This document shows positions 26,751 to 36,100 of a stretch of DNA of 64,000 bases, piece after piece. Origin of the DNA: Ruegeria sp. 6PALISEP08. Lineage in GTDB: Bacteria > Pseudomonadota > Alphaproteobacteria > Rhodobacterales > Rhodobacteraceae. Both the position numbers and the translations under genes were made by a program. Below the pieces are notes generated by a model. That model made no database searches. It was not told the origin of the DNA and saw only the letters and a list, made by a program, of their open reading frames with translations. Every line of letters starts with the position of its first letter. Within the stretch, counting starts at the first letter, position 1. Location: the NCBI RefSeq assembly GCF_001238295.1, contig NZ_LGXZ01000001.1, forward strand, positions 248,001 to 312,000. The letters run 5' to 3'.

Positions 26751-26776
26751 GTGAACTTGTTACTAACCAAGTTCAC
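26751..26776. promoter_or_regulatory. Perfect 9-bp-arm dyad
   Basis: GTGAACTTG (26751-26759), spacer TTACTAAC, CAAGTTCAC (26768-26776). It lies in an AT-rich stretch 43 bases before the start of the small lipoprotein gene, at the place where a promoter would be expected. There is no T-run, so an operator is more likely than a terminator. Confidence 0.5.
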
Positions 26777-26819
26777 TCTGAATGCCGTATTCTCGGTTCA
26801 TCGTAGAAAGGGGAGTACG

Positions 26820-26984
26820 ATGTCTGTATCAAAATTCCTTCTGATAGTCACCGCAGCGTCCATTTCAGTTCTGTCCGCTTGCTCGGAGCCGGGGACGTAT
26901 CCAATTACCGGCGAACCAGTTTCGTCGAACGATCCGGTACAAGACATGAACCCGGCCAATATTTTCCGGGGCGAGTCGCGCTAA
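26820..26984 (+). CDS. Small lipoprotein
   Basis: A 54-residue protein with a lipoprotein signal: SKFLLIVTAASISVLSAC, with the lipobox LSAC at residues 18-21. The mature part is only about 34 residues (SEPGTYPITGEPVSSNDPVQD and so on), Pro- and Asp-rich. A GGGGAG lies a few bases before the ATG. Small lipoproteins with a similar GTYPI.GE segment are common in Rhodobacteraceae, but no function is known. Its last four bases overlap the convergent GNAT gene. Confidence 0.65.
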   Translation: MSVSKFLLIVTAASISVLSACSEPGTYPITGEPVSSNDPVQDMNPANIFRGESR

Positions 26985-27430
26985 AGCACCTTGCTCATCA
27001 GCATGTACTTTTCTCGGGGTCTGAACCCGGTACGCAGGTACAGTTTCTGAGCGGCCTCATTGGTACGGTCGACTTCCAGGTGAAGTGCCGTCAATCCAGC
27101 TCCAGCCAGAGCTTTGGGCAGGTCCAGCAAAACCTCGGTCGCGATGCCGCGACCGCGAACGGCGGGACGGATATAGATTTCGTCCACAAAGCCATCCATG
27201 CCACCAAATTCGACCGACCAGCCGAATGTCAGGATGATATAGCCCAACGGCGCTCGTCCCGGTCCGATCAGATAGACGCAGCCGTGGGGGATGCCTTCCA
27301 GCAAAGGGACCAGCGCGTTTCTGGTCTTATCTGCGTCCTGTTCGATCCGTGCTTCGACATGAAACGCAGTGACCAGCGCCATCAGGCGGTCAAGATCTTC
27401 GGGGCGCGCAAGGCGCAGAGCGGCGCTCAT
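26981..27430 (-). CDS. GNAT family N-acetyltransferase
   Basis: A 149-residue single-domain acetyltransferase. Acetyl-CoA binding is marked by VDEIYIRPAVRGRGIATEVLLDL, and the C-terminal part by ALHLEVDRTNEAAQKLYLRTGFRPREKYMLM. The acceptor is unknown. The ATG at 27430 overlaps the stop of the nucleoside hydrolase gene (ATGA), so the two are translationally coupled and may serve one pathway. This is a different subgroup from the GNAT at 26139. Confidence 0.85.
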   Translation of the reverse strand: MSAALRLARPEDLDRLMALVTAFHVEARIEQDADKTRNALVPLLEGIPHGCVYLIGPGRAPLGYIILTFGWSVEFGGMDGFVDEIYIRPAVRGRGIATEVLLDLPKALAGAGLTALHLEVDRTNEAAQKLYLRTGFRPREKYMLMSKVL

Positions 27431-28365
27431 AGTCGGGCCAGCCTTTCTGTCAGTAGTGCAAAGAAGCCGTCCGCGTCGAGATCGCCGATAAACAGCGCGT
27501 TTGGAGCGCGGTCTGTAACGCCCCACCAGTCGGCCACGGTCATGCCCATAGTCAGTTCTGACAGGGTCTCAACCTCGACATTCACGTGACGGCCCGAGAA
27601 CAGTTCTGGTTTGATCAGGTAAGCGGTTACGCAGGGGTCATGCAGGGGGGCACCAGCGCTGCCGTATTTTTCCTTATCGAAGCGTTCAAAGAAGTCGGTC
27701 ATTTCCGCCACGGCGATGCCGACCCTGGTTCCCAATGCCCGGAACGCGTCATTGCGGGGTTTGGTAACAAGCGCCTTGTGTGTGACGTCCAGCGGCATGA
27801 CCACGATGGGTCTACCGGATCCGAAAACGATATCAGCAGCTTCGGGGTCGACATGGATGTTGAATTCGGCTGTGGGGGTGATGTTGCCCACTTCAAAATA
27901 GGCGCCACCCATCAATATGATTTCCTGCACCCGATCGACGATGTCGGGGGCCTTGCGAAACGCCATTGCGATATTGGTCAGCGGCCCCAACGGGCAAAGA
28001 GTTACGGTCCCCGAAGCCTCGGCGCGCAGGCTTTGAATGATAAAGTCCACCGCGTGCCCGTCAGCCAGCGGCATCTGCGGGTCGGGCAGGTCCGGGCCGT
28101 CCAGCCCGGTCTTTCCATGCACATGTTCCGCTGTGACCAGACTGCGGATCAGCGGGCGGTCGCAGCCCGCATAGACCGGAATATCGGTCCGGCCCGCCAG
28201 TTCGCAGACGATGCGCGCGTTCTTGGCGGTCAGCGACAGCGGCACATTCCCGGCGACGGCGGTGATGCCCAGAACCTCGATCTCATCCGGGCTGGCCAGG
28301 GCCAACAGGATGGCTACGGCGTCGTCCTGTCCGGGATCGGTGTCGATAATGATTTTGCGGGGCAT
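27427..28365 (-). CDS. Inosine/uridine-preferring nucleoside hydrolase
   Basis: Hydrolyses the N-glycosidic bond of ribonucleosides, releasing the base and ribose for salvage. The 312-residue protein starts with the family calcium-binding cluster IIIDTDPGQDDAVAILLAL (Asp at about 8, 10, 14 and 15). It also has ILMGGAYFEVGNITPTAEFNIHVDPEAAD, which includes the sugar-contacting Asn and Asp, and HDPCVTAYL near the C-terminus. The base preference cannot be told from sequence. It is followed by, and overlaps, a GNAT gene. Confidence 0.92.
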   Translation of the reverse strand: MPRKIIIDTDPGQDDAVAILLALASPDEIEVLGITAVAGNVPLSLTAKNARIVCELAGRTDIPVYAGCDRPLIRSLVTAEHVHGKTGLDGPDLPDPQMPLADGHAVDFIIQSLRAEASGTVTLCPLGPLTNIAMAFRKAPDIVDRVQEIILMGGAYFEVGNITPTAEFNIHVDPEAADIVFGSGRPIVVMPLDVTHKALVTKPRNDAFRALGTRVGIAVAEMTDFFERFDKEKYGSAGAPLHDPCVTAYLIKPELFSGRHVNVEVETLSELTMGMTVADWWGVTDRAPNALFIGDLDADGFFALLTERLARL

Positions 28366-28428
28366 GGTCTTCTCCGGGCGGCGTAAGGGTCGGACACTCG
28401 CAAGTGTCGCGCTACTTGTCTAGCCGAT

Positions 28429-29286
28429 TTACAGATCGGCTGCGGCATCCACCGGCGGGAGTTTGCCGTTGGCGCGATGCTCCTCGGTTTTGACCTCATC
28501 CCAGAGCGCATCCATCTCAGCAAGATCGCTTTGCGCAGGGGTTTTGCCCCGCTCGGACAGCCGGGCCTCGACCTGTTCAAAGCGGCGGGTGAACTTGGCA
28601 TTGGTGCGGCGCAGTGCGGCTTCGGGTTCGATGCCCAGATGGCGACCCAGATTGACCATCACAAACAGCAGATCGCCGAATTCGTCCTCAAGCGCGTCGG
28701 CGTCCATCTTGTCGCGCGCTTCCTCCAGTTCTGCCGCTTCTTCGGTGATCTTGGCCAGCACATGGCTCGCATCGGGCCAGTCAAAGCCCACGCGGGCGGC
28801 TCGTTTTTGCAGTTTGTGCGCGCGCAGCAAGGCAGGAAGGTTTCCAGCGACCCCGTCCAGCGCGCCTTTCTGTTCCTTGCCTGCACGCTCGGCGGCCTTG
28901 ATCGCTTCCCAGTCTCTGGTCTGCTGATCGGCTGATTTATCGCGGGATTCGTCGCCAAATACGTGGGGATGACGGCTTACCATCTTGTCCGACATGGTAC
29001 GGACCACGTCCTGAAAGGTGAAATGACCTGCCTCTTCGGCCATTTGCGCATGAAAGACGGATTGGAACAGCAGATCGCCCAGTTCCCCCTTCAACTCGTC
29101 ATAGGCCTTGCGCTCGATCGCATCGGCGACCTCATACGCCTCTTCGATAGTGTAGGGGGCTATGGTGGCGAAATCCTGTTCGATATCCCATGGGCAGCCG
29201 GTTTGCGGGTCGCGCAGGCGGCGCATGATTTCCAGCAGACGCTCGATCCCGGCGTCGCTGTCATGGATCAGAGGATTTTCGGCCAT
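28429..29286 (-). CDS. mazG: Nucleoside triphosphate pyrophosphohydrolase MazG
   Basis: MazG hydrolyses nucleoside triphosphates to monophosphates and pyrophosphate, cleaning damaged nucleotides and lowering ppGpp-related signals. The 285-residue protein has two all-alpha MazG domains: the first with IERLLEIMRRLRDPQTGCPWDIEQ, EEAYEVADAIE and ELGDLLFQSVFHAQMA, and the second with KITEEAAELEEARDKMD and FGDLLFVMVNLGRHLGI. The EExxE and ExxD metal motifs are kept in both. I chose the ATG at 29286 because AAAGGG precedes it; a start at 29322 would add 12 unconserved residues. Confidence 0.94.
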   Translation of the reverse strand: MAENPLIHDSDAGIERLLEIMRRLRDPQTGCPWDIEQDFATIAPYTIEEAYEVADAIERKAYDELKGELGDLLFQSVFHAQMAEEAGHFTFQDVVRTMSDKMVSRHPHVFGDESRDKSADQQTRDWEAIKAAERAGKEQKGALDGVAGNLPALLRAHKLQKRAARVGFDWPDASHVLAKITEEAAELEEARDKMDADALEDEFGDLLFVMVNLGRHLGIEPEAALRRTNAKFTRRFEQVEARLSERGKTPAQSDLAEMDALWDEVKTEEHRANGKLPPVDAAADL

Positions 29287-29352
29287 TGCGAACCCTTTCG
29301 TTCCGGTGTCAGATGCATCCATTCCGCAGTCAGGATCAGGAGTCCACCCCAG

Positions 29353-30516
29353 ATGCCCGTCGTCAACCGAATTGCCGAATTTTCAGCCGATATGGCCAAG
29401 TGGCGCCGGCACTTGCACACGATCCCTGAACTGGAGTTCGAGTGCTATGAGACCGCCGCTTTCGTGGCCGAGCGTCTGCGTGAGTTCGGGGTGGATGAGC
29501 TGCATGAAGGCATCGCAAGGACCGGAATGGTTGCGATCATCAACGGGCAGGGGGATGGGCCGACCATCGGCCTGCGTGCCGACATGGATGCCTTGCCGAT
29601 ATCGGAAGAAACGGGTGTCGACTATGCCTCGACAAATCCGGGCAGGATGCACGCGTGCGGTCATGACGGTCACACCACGATGTTGCTAGGTGCGGCGCGC
29701 TATCTGGCCGAAACGCGAAACTTCGCCGGTCGCGTGGCGCTGATCTTTCAACCTGCCGAGGAAGAAGGTGGCGGCGCGGGCGTGATGGTTGAAGAGGGGA
29801 TCATGGACCGGTTCGACATTTCTCAGGTCTATGGAATACACAACGATCCGGGAAATCCGGAAGGCGCCTTCTATACCACGCCGGGCCCGATCATGGCGGC
29901 GGTGGATTCGTTCGAGATTCATATACAGGGTGTCGGAGGGCACGGGGCGATGCCCCATCAGACCAAAGATCCCGTAATGACAGCCTGCGGCATTGCACAA
30001 GCGATCCAGACAATTGTCAGCCGAAACCACTATGCAGTGGATGATCTGGTCGTATCGGTCACACAGATCCACGCAGGAACGGTTAACAACGTGATCCCGG
30101 ACACTGCTTATTTGAACGGCACTGTGCGCACCTTTGACCCATCTGTTCAGAAGATGGTGATGGAGCGGATGGCGCAGATCGTTCAGGGGCAGGCGACGTC
30201 ATACGGGGTAGAGGCGCGGCTGGATTATCAGGTAGGTTATCCAGCCACGATCAATGATGTTGAAAAAACCGCTTTTGCCGCCGATGTCGCGCGCGAAGTC
30301 TCCGGACCCGAGCGCGTGGTCGACACTATGGGGCGCGATATGGGGGCCGAGGATTTTTCGTACATGCTGCAGGCGCGACCAGGGGCGTATCTGTTCCTGG
30401 GGCAGGGCGAAGGCGCAGGGTTGCATCATCCGAAATACAACTTCAACGACGATATCGCGCCGGTAGGGGCTTCGTTCTTCGCGCGGATCGTGGAAAAGGC
30501 GCAGCCTTTGGGCTGA
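29353..30516 (+). CDS. M20 family amidohydrolase (HipO/amino-acid deacylase type)
   Basis: A 387-residue zinc-dependent hydrolase of the M20D group (hippurate hydrolase, N-acyl-amino-acid and IAA-amino-acid amidohydrolases). The metal ligands appear in MHACGHDGHTTMLLGAA (His), FQPAEEEGGGAGVMVEEGIMD (Glu-Glu) and a late MGAEDFSYMLQARPGAY; the lid domain is in the middle. It splits an amide from an acylated amino acid or similar compound. It precedes two ureohydrolase genes by 12 bases, so a linked role in breaking down acylated or guanidino amino compounds is plausible. Confidence 0.87.
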   Translation: MPVVNRIAEFSADMAKWRRHLHTIPELEFECYETAAFVAERLREFGVDELHEGIARTGMVAIINGQGDGPTIGLRADMDALPISEETGVDYASTNPGRMHACGHDGHTTMLLGAARYLAETRNFAGRVALIFQPAEEEGGGAGVMVEEGIMDRFDISQVYGIHNDPGNPEGAFYTTPGPIMAAVDSFEIHIQGVGGHGAMPHQTKDPVMTACGIAQAIQTIVSRNHYAVDDLVVSVTQIHAGTVNNVIPDTAYLNGTVRTFDPSVQKMVMERMAQIVQGQATSYGVEARLDYQVGYPATINDVEKTAFAADVAREVSGPERVVDTMGRDMGAEDFSYMLQARPGAYLFLGQGEGAGLHHPKYNFNDDIAPVGASFFARIVEKAQPLG

Positions 30517-30528
30517 TGGGGTAAAGAA

Positions 30529-31503
30529 ATGGCACTGGAAGACGCAAAGAACCAAGTGGATGAGGCGTTCACCAACCCGGACCTGAAGGGGTTGTCTTAT
30601 GAGAACACTTTTGGCGGGGCGACCTCGTTCCTGCGGCGGCTATACACCAAAGACCTAAGTGGCGTGGATATTGCGGTGACGGGTGTGCCCTTTGATCAGG
30701 CCGTCACCAACCGTCCCGGCACCCGGCTAGGCCCGCGTGCGATCCGCGAAGCCAGCGCGCTGCAATCGCCTGACGCGCCTTATGGATGGCCTTATGATCC
30801 GCTGAGCGAACTGGCGATCGTCGATTACGGCGATATGGCCTATGACTATGCCAATATTCCGGCCTTTCCCGATACGTTGATCGATCATATCCGCACCATT
30901 CTGGCGGCAGATGTGGCCTCGGTCACTCTGGGCGGCGACCACTATATCAGCTTCCCGATCCTGAAGGCCTATGCGGAAAAATACGGGCCCATGTCACTGC
31001 TGCAATTTGATGCGCATACAGACACTTGGGCCGATGATGACATGTCCCGTGTCGATCACGGAACGATGTTCTACAAGGCGGTGAAATCGGGGATTGTGGA
31101 CCCGAAACGCTCTGTCCAGGTCGGCATACGCACCCACAATGAGGACACGCTGGGCGTCAACATCATCGATGCGCGCGAGGTCTATGAATCCGGCCCCACC
31201 GCAGTTGCAAAGAAGATCAAGAGTATTCTGGGCGACAACCCCGTTTACCTGAGCTTTGACATCGACGGGCTGGACCCGGCCTTTGCGCCCGGCACAGGCA
31301 CGCCGGTCTGGGGCGGGCTGAGTTCGATTCAGGCGCAGATTATCCTGCGCGACATTGCCGGGATCAATATCAAAGGCGGAGACGTGGTCGAGGTCTCTCC
31401 GCCCTTCGACACCTCGGGCGCGACGGCGATTGCCGGGGCCCATGTCGCGACACAGATCATCTGTTTGCTGGGATGGGATAAGCTGGCAAAGACAAAAGAG
31501 TAA
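30529..31503 (+). CDS. Ureohydrolase (agmatinase family)
   Basis: A 324-residue member of the arginase/agmatinase fold, which cleaves a guanidino group to urea and an amine with two manganese or nickel ions. The ligands are complete: GGDHYIS (His138), DAHTDT (Asp161, His163, Asp165) and SFDIDGLDP (Asp244, Asp246). The GGDHY and DAHTDTW variants differ from the second copy and from GbuA, so the substrate may differ (agmatine is one possibility). Family members are often annotated speB. It lies between the M20 gene and the second ureohydrolase. Confidence 0.85.
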   Translation: MALEDAKNQVDEAFTNPDLKGLSYENTFGGATSFLRRLYTKDLSGVDIAVTGVPFDQAVTNRPGTRLGPRAIREASALQSPDAPYGWPYDPLSELAIVDYGDMAYDYANIPAFPDTLIDHIRTILAADVASVTLGGDHYISFPILKAYAEKYGPMSLLQFDAHTDTWADDDMSRVDHGTMFYKAVKSGIVDPKRSVQVGIRTHNEDTLGVNIIDAREVYESGPTAVAKKIKSILGDNPVYLSFDIDGLDPAFAPGTGTPVWGGLSSIQAQIILRDIAGINIKGGDVVEVSPPFDTSGATAIAGAHVATQIICLLGWDKLAKTKE

Positions 31504-31535
31504 ACCGGTTGGGCACACGTTAACTTCTGGTTAGC

Positions 31536-31550
31536 CATACCTCCGGTATG
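31536..31550. promoter_or_regulatory. Dyad between the two ureohydrolases
   Basis: CATACC, TCC, GGTATG: a perfect inverted repeat 41 bases before the second ureohydrolase. It may be an operator for a separate promoter. No T-run follows. Confidence 0.35.
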
Positions 31551-31590
31551 TGCTGGAAGAGGTAATTTAAAAGGATGGGGCGGCACGCGC

Positions 31591-32526
31591 ATGACAGAAT
31601 TCAACCAACCGATCAGCGGCAATGATCTGGCGCGATTTTCGGGGCCGAACACATTTATGCGCCTCCCGCAGGCCGCGTCGTTGGCGGGGCTGGACGTGGC
31701 GGTACTTGGGATTCCGATGGATATCGGCACCTCGTGGCGCTCGGGCACACGGTTTGGCCCGAAACAGATCCGCAGTGAAAGCGCGATGATCCGACCTTAT
31801 AACATGGCCACGTCAGCAGCCCCGTTCGATAGTTTGCAGATCGCCGATATTGGGGATCTTGCGATCAACATCTTCTCGCTGGCCGACAGTCTGAGGATCA
31901 TCAAGGAAAGCTACGATGCGATTCTGGCAAAGAATGTGATTCCGGTGGCAATAGGGGGTGATCATTCGATCACCTTGCCGATCCTGCGGGCCATTGCGGC
32001 AAAGCACGGGCCGGTGGCCCTGGTGCATGTGGATGCCCATGCGGATGTGAATGACGAGATGTTCGGTGAAAGGGAAACCCACGGCACCGTCTTTCGCCGT
32101 GCATACGAAGAGGGGCTGATCGTTCCCGACAAGACCTTTCAGATCGGCATTCGCGGCTCGGGTTATGCGGCCTCGGATTTTACCGAGGCCAAGGATTGGG
32201 GTTTTCGCCAGTTCCCGGCCTGGGAATTATGGCAGCAGAACCTGACTCAGATCGGGTCGCAGATCCGCAAGACGATTGGCGAGCATCCGGTCTATATCAC
32301 TTACGATGTCGACAGCCTGGACCCGGCATTTGCACCGGGCACCGGCACGCCAGAGATTGCCGGGCTGACGACACCACAAGCGCTGCAACTGATCCATGCG
32401 TTGCAGGGTGTGAATGTGGTGGGCTGTGACCTGGTCGAGGTCTCGCCGCCCTATGATCCTTCGGGCAACACGGCGCTGACGGCGGCGAACCTGATCTATG
32501 AGATGCTGTGCATCCTGCCGGGGTGA
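31591..32526 (+). CDS. gbuA: Guanidinobutyrase-type ureohydrolase
   Basis: A 311-residue ureohydrolase with all metal ligands: GGDHSIT (His125), DAHADVND (Asp148, His150, Asp152) and TYDVDSLDP (Asp239, Asp241). The blocks MDIGTSWRSGTRFGPKQIRSESAMIRPYNMATSAAPF, DAHADVNDEMFGE..THGT.FRRA and VVGCDLVEVSPPYDPSGNTALTAANL agree closely with the GbuA/GpuA group, which act on 4-guanidinobutyrate or 3-guanidinopropionate rather than agmatine. Product would be GABA and urea. The exact substrate is inferred from similarity by recall. Its start is the ATG at 31591. Confidence 0.82.
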   Translation: MTEFNQPISGNDLARFSGPNTFMRLPQAASLAGLDVAVLGIPMDIGTSWRSGTRFGPKQIRSESAMIRPYNMATSAAPFDSLQIADIGDLAINIFSLADSLRIIKESYDAILAKNVIPVAIGGDHSITLPILRAIAAKHGPVALVHVDAHADVNDEMFGERETHGTVFRRAYEEGLIVPDKTFQIGIRGSGYAASDFTEAKDWGFRQFPAWELWQQNLTQIGSQIRKTIGEHPVYITYDVDSLDPAFAPGTGTPEIAGLTTPQALQLIHALQGVNVVGCDLVEVSPPYDPSGNTALTAANLIYEMLCILPG

Positions 32527-32603
32527 CGTCGCGGTAATCCGGTTCGGAGCAACTTGTCCCGGCGTTTGATCCGCATAGGGTTTCTCGAAGAGGATAATGC
32601 GGG

Positions 32604-33005
32604 ATGAAAAAGATGGTTCTTTGGGCAGTGTTCGCGCTTGTGATCGGGCTGGGCGCATATATCCGGCTCGCCCCGTCGGACCCCGCCCAATGGAACGTTG
32701 CGCCCGTCGCACCGGTGGATCAGGACCTGCCGGGGGGCGTGGTGCGGGTTGTCGAAACCGGTCCAGACGGATTGCACAGGCTTGACCAGATCATCCGTGC
32801 CACGCCGCGCACTTCGATTCTGGCCGGGTCCGTGGACGCGGGCATGATCACCTATATCACTCGCACAAAGTGGATCGGCTTTCCCGACTACACCACGGTT
32901 CAGCAGGACGGAAACACCCTGCGTATCAACAGTCGTCTGCGGTTCGGTCGCAAGGATTTCGGGGTCAACAAAGCCCGGGTTGATGGGTGGTTGGAGCAGA
33001 TGTGA
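32604..33005 (+). CDS. DUF1499 family protein
   Basis: A 133-residue protein with an N-terminal membrane helix (MVLWAVFALVIGLGAYIRLA) and a short periplasmic domain of the DUF1499 type (ITRTKWIGFPDYTTVQQDGNTLRINSRLRFGRKDFGVNKARVDGWL). Function is unknown; in other proteobacteria the domain is found in membrane-anchored or secreted proteins. It lies 77 bases after the ureohydrolase on the same strand and is convergent with the next small gene. Confidence 0.75.
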   Translation: MKKMVLWAVFALVIGLGAYIRLAPSDPAQWNVAPVAPVDQDLPGGVVRVVETGPDGLHRLDQIIRATPRTSILAGSVDAGMITYITRTKWIGFPDYTTVQQDGNTLRINSRLRFGRKDFGVNKARVDGWLEQM

Positions 33006-33020
33006 CCGTTCCTCTGAGGT

Positions 33021-33302
33021 TTAAGACGCCTCGTCCTGAACGGCGTCACCAACAGGTTTACTCTGCAACCCCGATGACAGGCACCCTTCCTGAACTTCGC
33101 GCCACATGGGAACGTTCAGCGACATCTGACATTGCGCGGTGAACATACGGCCATCGACCTGCAGGCAAATCATTTCGCCCAGTTCGATGCGTGACCCGGA
33201 TGTGTCGGTGCAATAGCAATCGCGGGTCTTGCCGTCTGGGCCGATGTAATCGGCGAAAACCGGCGTGGATGTCAGCAGCATAACAAGCAAAATCCGTTTC
33301 AT
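33021..33302 (-). CDS. Small exported Cys-rich protein of unknown function
   Basis: A 93-residue protein with signal peptide MKRILLVMLLTSTPVFA. The mature part has Cys residues in CYCTDTSG, EMICLQVD, TAQCQM and EGCLSS, enough for two disulfides in the periplasm. I do not recognise the family. The gene is divergent from prfA and about 60 bases apart from its start. Confidence 0.6.
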   Translation of the reverse strand: MKRILLVMLLTSTPVFADYIGPDGKTRDCYCTDTSGSRIELGEMICLQVDGRMFTAQCQMSLNVPMWREVQEGCLSSGLQSKPVGDAVQDEAS

Positions 33303-33364
33303 GACAGCAAGCTTAGCATGACGTTGCCCTTGACCAAAGCCCCCGGATGATAGACACCGCCGGG

Positions 33365-34420
33365 ATGATCCCCGAAGAACGTCTTGAACAGATCACCCAG
33401 CGCTTTCAATACCTCGAAGCAGCCATGGCCGATGGCGCGTCGGGGGGCGATATTGCGACGCTGGCCAAGGAATATTCCGACCTCAAACCGGTGGTCGATC
33501 AGATCATGGCCTGGCGTCAGCTGGTCGCTGATCTGGCCGAGGCCGAGGCGATGCTGGCTGACCCGGAAATGAAAGAGCTGGCCGAGGAAGAAATCCCTCA
33601 GTTACAGGCCGGCATTCCTGTGGCGGCACACGCGCTGCAACTGGCCTTGTTGCCAAAAGACGCGGCAGATGCGCGTCCGGCGATGTTGGAAATCCGCCCC
33701 GGAACCGGAGGAGATGAGGCCGCTTTGTTCGCAGGCGATCTGCTACGTATGTATCAGCGCTATGCCGAGGCACGGGGCTGGAAGTTTGAAATCATCGAGG
33801 AACAGGCATCGGATCTGGGCGGGATCAAAGAGGTCGTGGCCCATATCAAGGGCGACAATGTCTTTGCCCGGATGAAATACGAATCCGGCGTGCATCGGGT
33901 TCAGCGCGTACCGGAGACCGAAAGCGGCGGGCGGATTCATACCTCGGCTGCGACAGTGGCGGTTCTGCCCGAGGCCGAGGATGTGGACATCCAGATCGAC
34001 GCAAATGACATTCGCATCGACACCATGCGCAGCTCGGGTGCGGGTGGGCAGCACGTGAACACCACCGACTCGGCGGTGCGGATTACGCACCTTCCCACGG
34101 GGTTGGTGGTCACGAGTTCCGAGAAATCCCAACATCGCAACCGCGAGATCGCTATGCAGGTGCTGAAGACGCGGCTCTATGATCTGGAGCGGCAACGGAT
34201 CGACAGCGAACGCTCGGCGGACCGGGCCAGTCAGGTGGGCTCGGGCGACCGCTCGGAACGTATTCGCACTTACAATTTCCCGCAGGGGCGCATGACCGAT
34301 CACCGGATCAACTTGACGCTTTATAAGCTGGATCAGGTGATGCAGGGCGATCTAGACGAGGTTATCGACGCGCTGACCGCTGACGATCAGGCGCGACTAT
34401 TGGCCGAGATGGCGCAATGA
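33365..34420 (+). CDS. prfA: Peptide chain release factor 1
   Basis: RF1 recognises UAA and UAG and triggers release of the finished peptide. The 351-residue protein has the stop-codon-reading PxT motif as PET (about 183-185, in [15 protein letters not shown]) and the catalytic GGQ at about 227-229 (SGAGGQHVN), whose Gln is methylated by PrmC. I prefer the ATG at 33365, which gives the usual [14 protein letters not shown] start; another ATG at 33347 would add six residues. Its stop overlaps the start of prmC. Confidence 0.96.
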   Translation: MIPEERLEQITQRFQYLEAAMADGASGGDIATLAKEYSDLKPVVDQIMAWRQLVADLAEAEAMLADPEMKELAEEEIPQLQAGIPVAAHALQLALLPKDAADARPAMLEIRPGTGGDEAALFAGDLLRMYQRYAEARGWKFEIIEEQASDLGGIKEVVAHIKGDNVFARMKYESGVHRVQRVPETESGGRIHTSAATVAVLPEAEDVDIQIDANDIRIDTMRSSGAGGQHVNTTDSAVRITHLPTGLVVTSSEKSQHRNREIAMQVLKTRLYDLERQRIDSERSADRASQVGSGDRSERIRTYNFPQGRMTDHRINLTLYKLDQVMQGDLDEVIDALTADDQARLLAEMAQ

Positions 34421-35262
34421 CGGGTCTGCAAACAGCGGCACAGGCCATGGTAGCGGCAACGGCACGTCTGCGGGCGGCTGGCGTGGACGATCCGGCACGG
34501 GATGCGCGCGTGCTTCTGGCCCATGCGGCGCGCATAGAGGCCAGTCGGGTGACGCTGATCGCACCAGAAGAGTTGCAGCCCGAGATTGCCGAGCGCTATG
34601 ACCAGTTGATCTCTCTACGCGCTATTCGGGTGCCAGTGTCACATTTGCTGGGCGAACGCGAGTTCTATGGGCGCAGATTTCGGGTAAGCCGAGATGTGCT
34701 GGACCCACGCCCCGAAACCGAAACCCTAATCGAAGCAGCCCTGAGCGCACCGTTTGATCACGTTCTGGACCTTGGTGTGGGTTCGGGTTGCATCCTGATC
34801 ACTTTGTTGGCCGAACGCACCAGCGCCTCGGGTCTCGGGGTCGACCTGAGCGAGGCGGCTTGCCTGCAAGCCAGTGCCAATGTGGTTGAGCATAAGGTAC
34901 AGGGGCGGGTTGAAATTGTACGCTCGGATTGGTTCGAGAACATTGATGGCCAATTCGATCTTATTGTTTCCAATCCACCCTATATCTCAGTGGATGAGAT
35001 CGCAGAGCTGTCACCAGAGGTGAAAGAGCACGAACCGCGTATGGCTCTGACCGATGAAGGCGACGGGTTGGGGGCATATCGGCGGATCGCTGCGTCGGCC
35101 CCGGACTTTCTGTTGCCGGGCGGGCGGATTTTTGTGGAAATAGGCCCTACGCAGGCAAAAAAGGTTGGCGCTTTGTTCGACGCGGCGGGGCTTGTAGATG
35201 TCTGTGTGATCCCCGATCTGGACGGGCGCGACCGCGTGGTTGGCGCAAAAATGCCGGGTTGA
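34417..35262 (+). CDS. prmC: Release factor glutamine methyltransferase
   Basis: PrmC methylates the Gln of the GGQ motif in RF1 and RF2. The 281-residue protein has an N-terminal helical domain ([25 protein letters not shown]), the SAM site [18 protein letters not shown], and the substrate-binding motif NPPY in [13 protein letters not shown]. The late [16 protein letters not shown] is also typical. The ATG at 34417 overlaps the prfA stop (ATGA), the common prfA-prmC coupling. Confidence 0.96.
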   Translation: MTGLQTAAQAMVAATARLRAAGVDDPARDARVLLAHAARIEASRVTLIAPEELQPEIAERYDQLISLRAIRVPVSHLLGEREFYGRRFRVSRDVLDPRPETETLIEAALSAPFDHVLDLGVGSGCILITLLAERTSASGLGVDLSEAACLQASANVVEHKVQGRVEIVRSDWFENIDGQFDLIVSNPPYISVDEIAELSPEVKEHEPRMALTDEGDGLGAYRRIAASAPDFLLPGGRIFVEIGPTQAKKVGALFDAAGLVDVCVIPDLDGRDRVVGAKMPG

Positions 35263-35503
35263 TCGGCAGGATTGCGACCAAAAAGCGCTGCCCCGACTAA
35301 AAAAGCTGGTGAAAACCCGAGATTCCTCTTGTCTGCGCGCTCAGGACATGTTTACTCAGGATTAGTCGGCGAGGTTGACGCTGTTGCAGCGCACCCCTGA
35401 CGCCAAGCCCAAAATAGTCGAGATCCCGTCACGGCAAACGCCTCAGAGCAGTGCAAGACACGGGTGGTTCGACAGCGAATTGATAAGGCTGACGTAAAGA
35501 AAG

Positions 35504-36082
35504 ATGAGATCTTCCAAATCCCGCTCGCGGGCCAAGAATAACCGCAATCGTCCTTCCGGCGGCAACGTCGTAAACCGTGTTTTTGACAGCTCGGGCCCCG
35601 AGGGCAAGGTGCGTGGCACGCCGCAGCAGATCATTGACAAATACAACCAGCTGGCCCGTGACGCGCAACTGTCCAATGACCGTGTGGCCGCCGAAAACTT
35701 TCAGCAGCACGCCGAGCATTATCTGCGTATGCTGAGTGAAGCGCAGCGCGAAATGGACGCCCGCCGGGAAGAGCAGGAGCGGCAGAACCGCGAACGCCAG
35801 GCTGAACGTGATCGCGAACGCGCTGAACGTCAGGAACGCGAAGCCGCCCGTCAGGCCGATCCGGCCGAGGTGCCACAGCCGGATGTGATGGATTTCGCAC
35901 CCCCCGAGGCTGCGCCGGAAAGCGGCTTAGTTGAAACACCAGAAAGCAAAGGGGTCGAGACCCCGGCGCCTGAGAAAAAAGAAAAACCTGCGCGCAAACC
36001 ACGGGCGCGTAAGCCCAAACCTGCGCCAGCTGCGGAAGATGCGCCCAAAACCGATGGGGACGCGCCGGAAGCGGCTGAATAA
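35504..36082 (+). CDS. DUF4167 domain protein
   Basis: A 192-residue, highly charged protein. The N-terminal DUF4167 region, about residues 1-85, has KSRSRAKNNRNRPSGGNVVNRVFDSSGPEGKVRGTPQQIIDKYNQLARDAQLSNDRVAAENFQQHAEHYLRML in outline (see residues 5-77). Then comes a long Arg/Glu-rich helix and a Pro-, Ala-, Glu- and Lys-rich tail. It lacks a signal peptide. The gene is regularly next to prmC in alphaproteobacteria; a nucleic-acid-related role is a guess from its basic N-terminus. A strong terminator follows. Confidence 0.8.
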   Translation: MRSSKSRSRAKNNRNRPSGGNVVNRVFDSSGPEGKVRGTPQQIIDKYNQLARDAQLSNDRVAAENFQQHAEHYLRMLSEAQREMDARREEQERQNRERQAERDRERAERQEREAARQADPAEVPQPDVMDFAPPEAAPESGLVETPESKGVETPAPEKKEKPARKPRARKPKPAPAAEDAPKTDGDAPEAAE

Positions 36083-36100
36083 GCTAAGAAGCAGTTCGAA

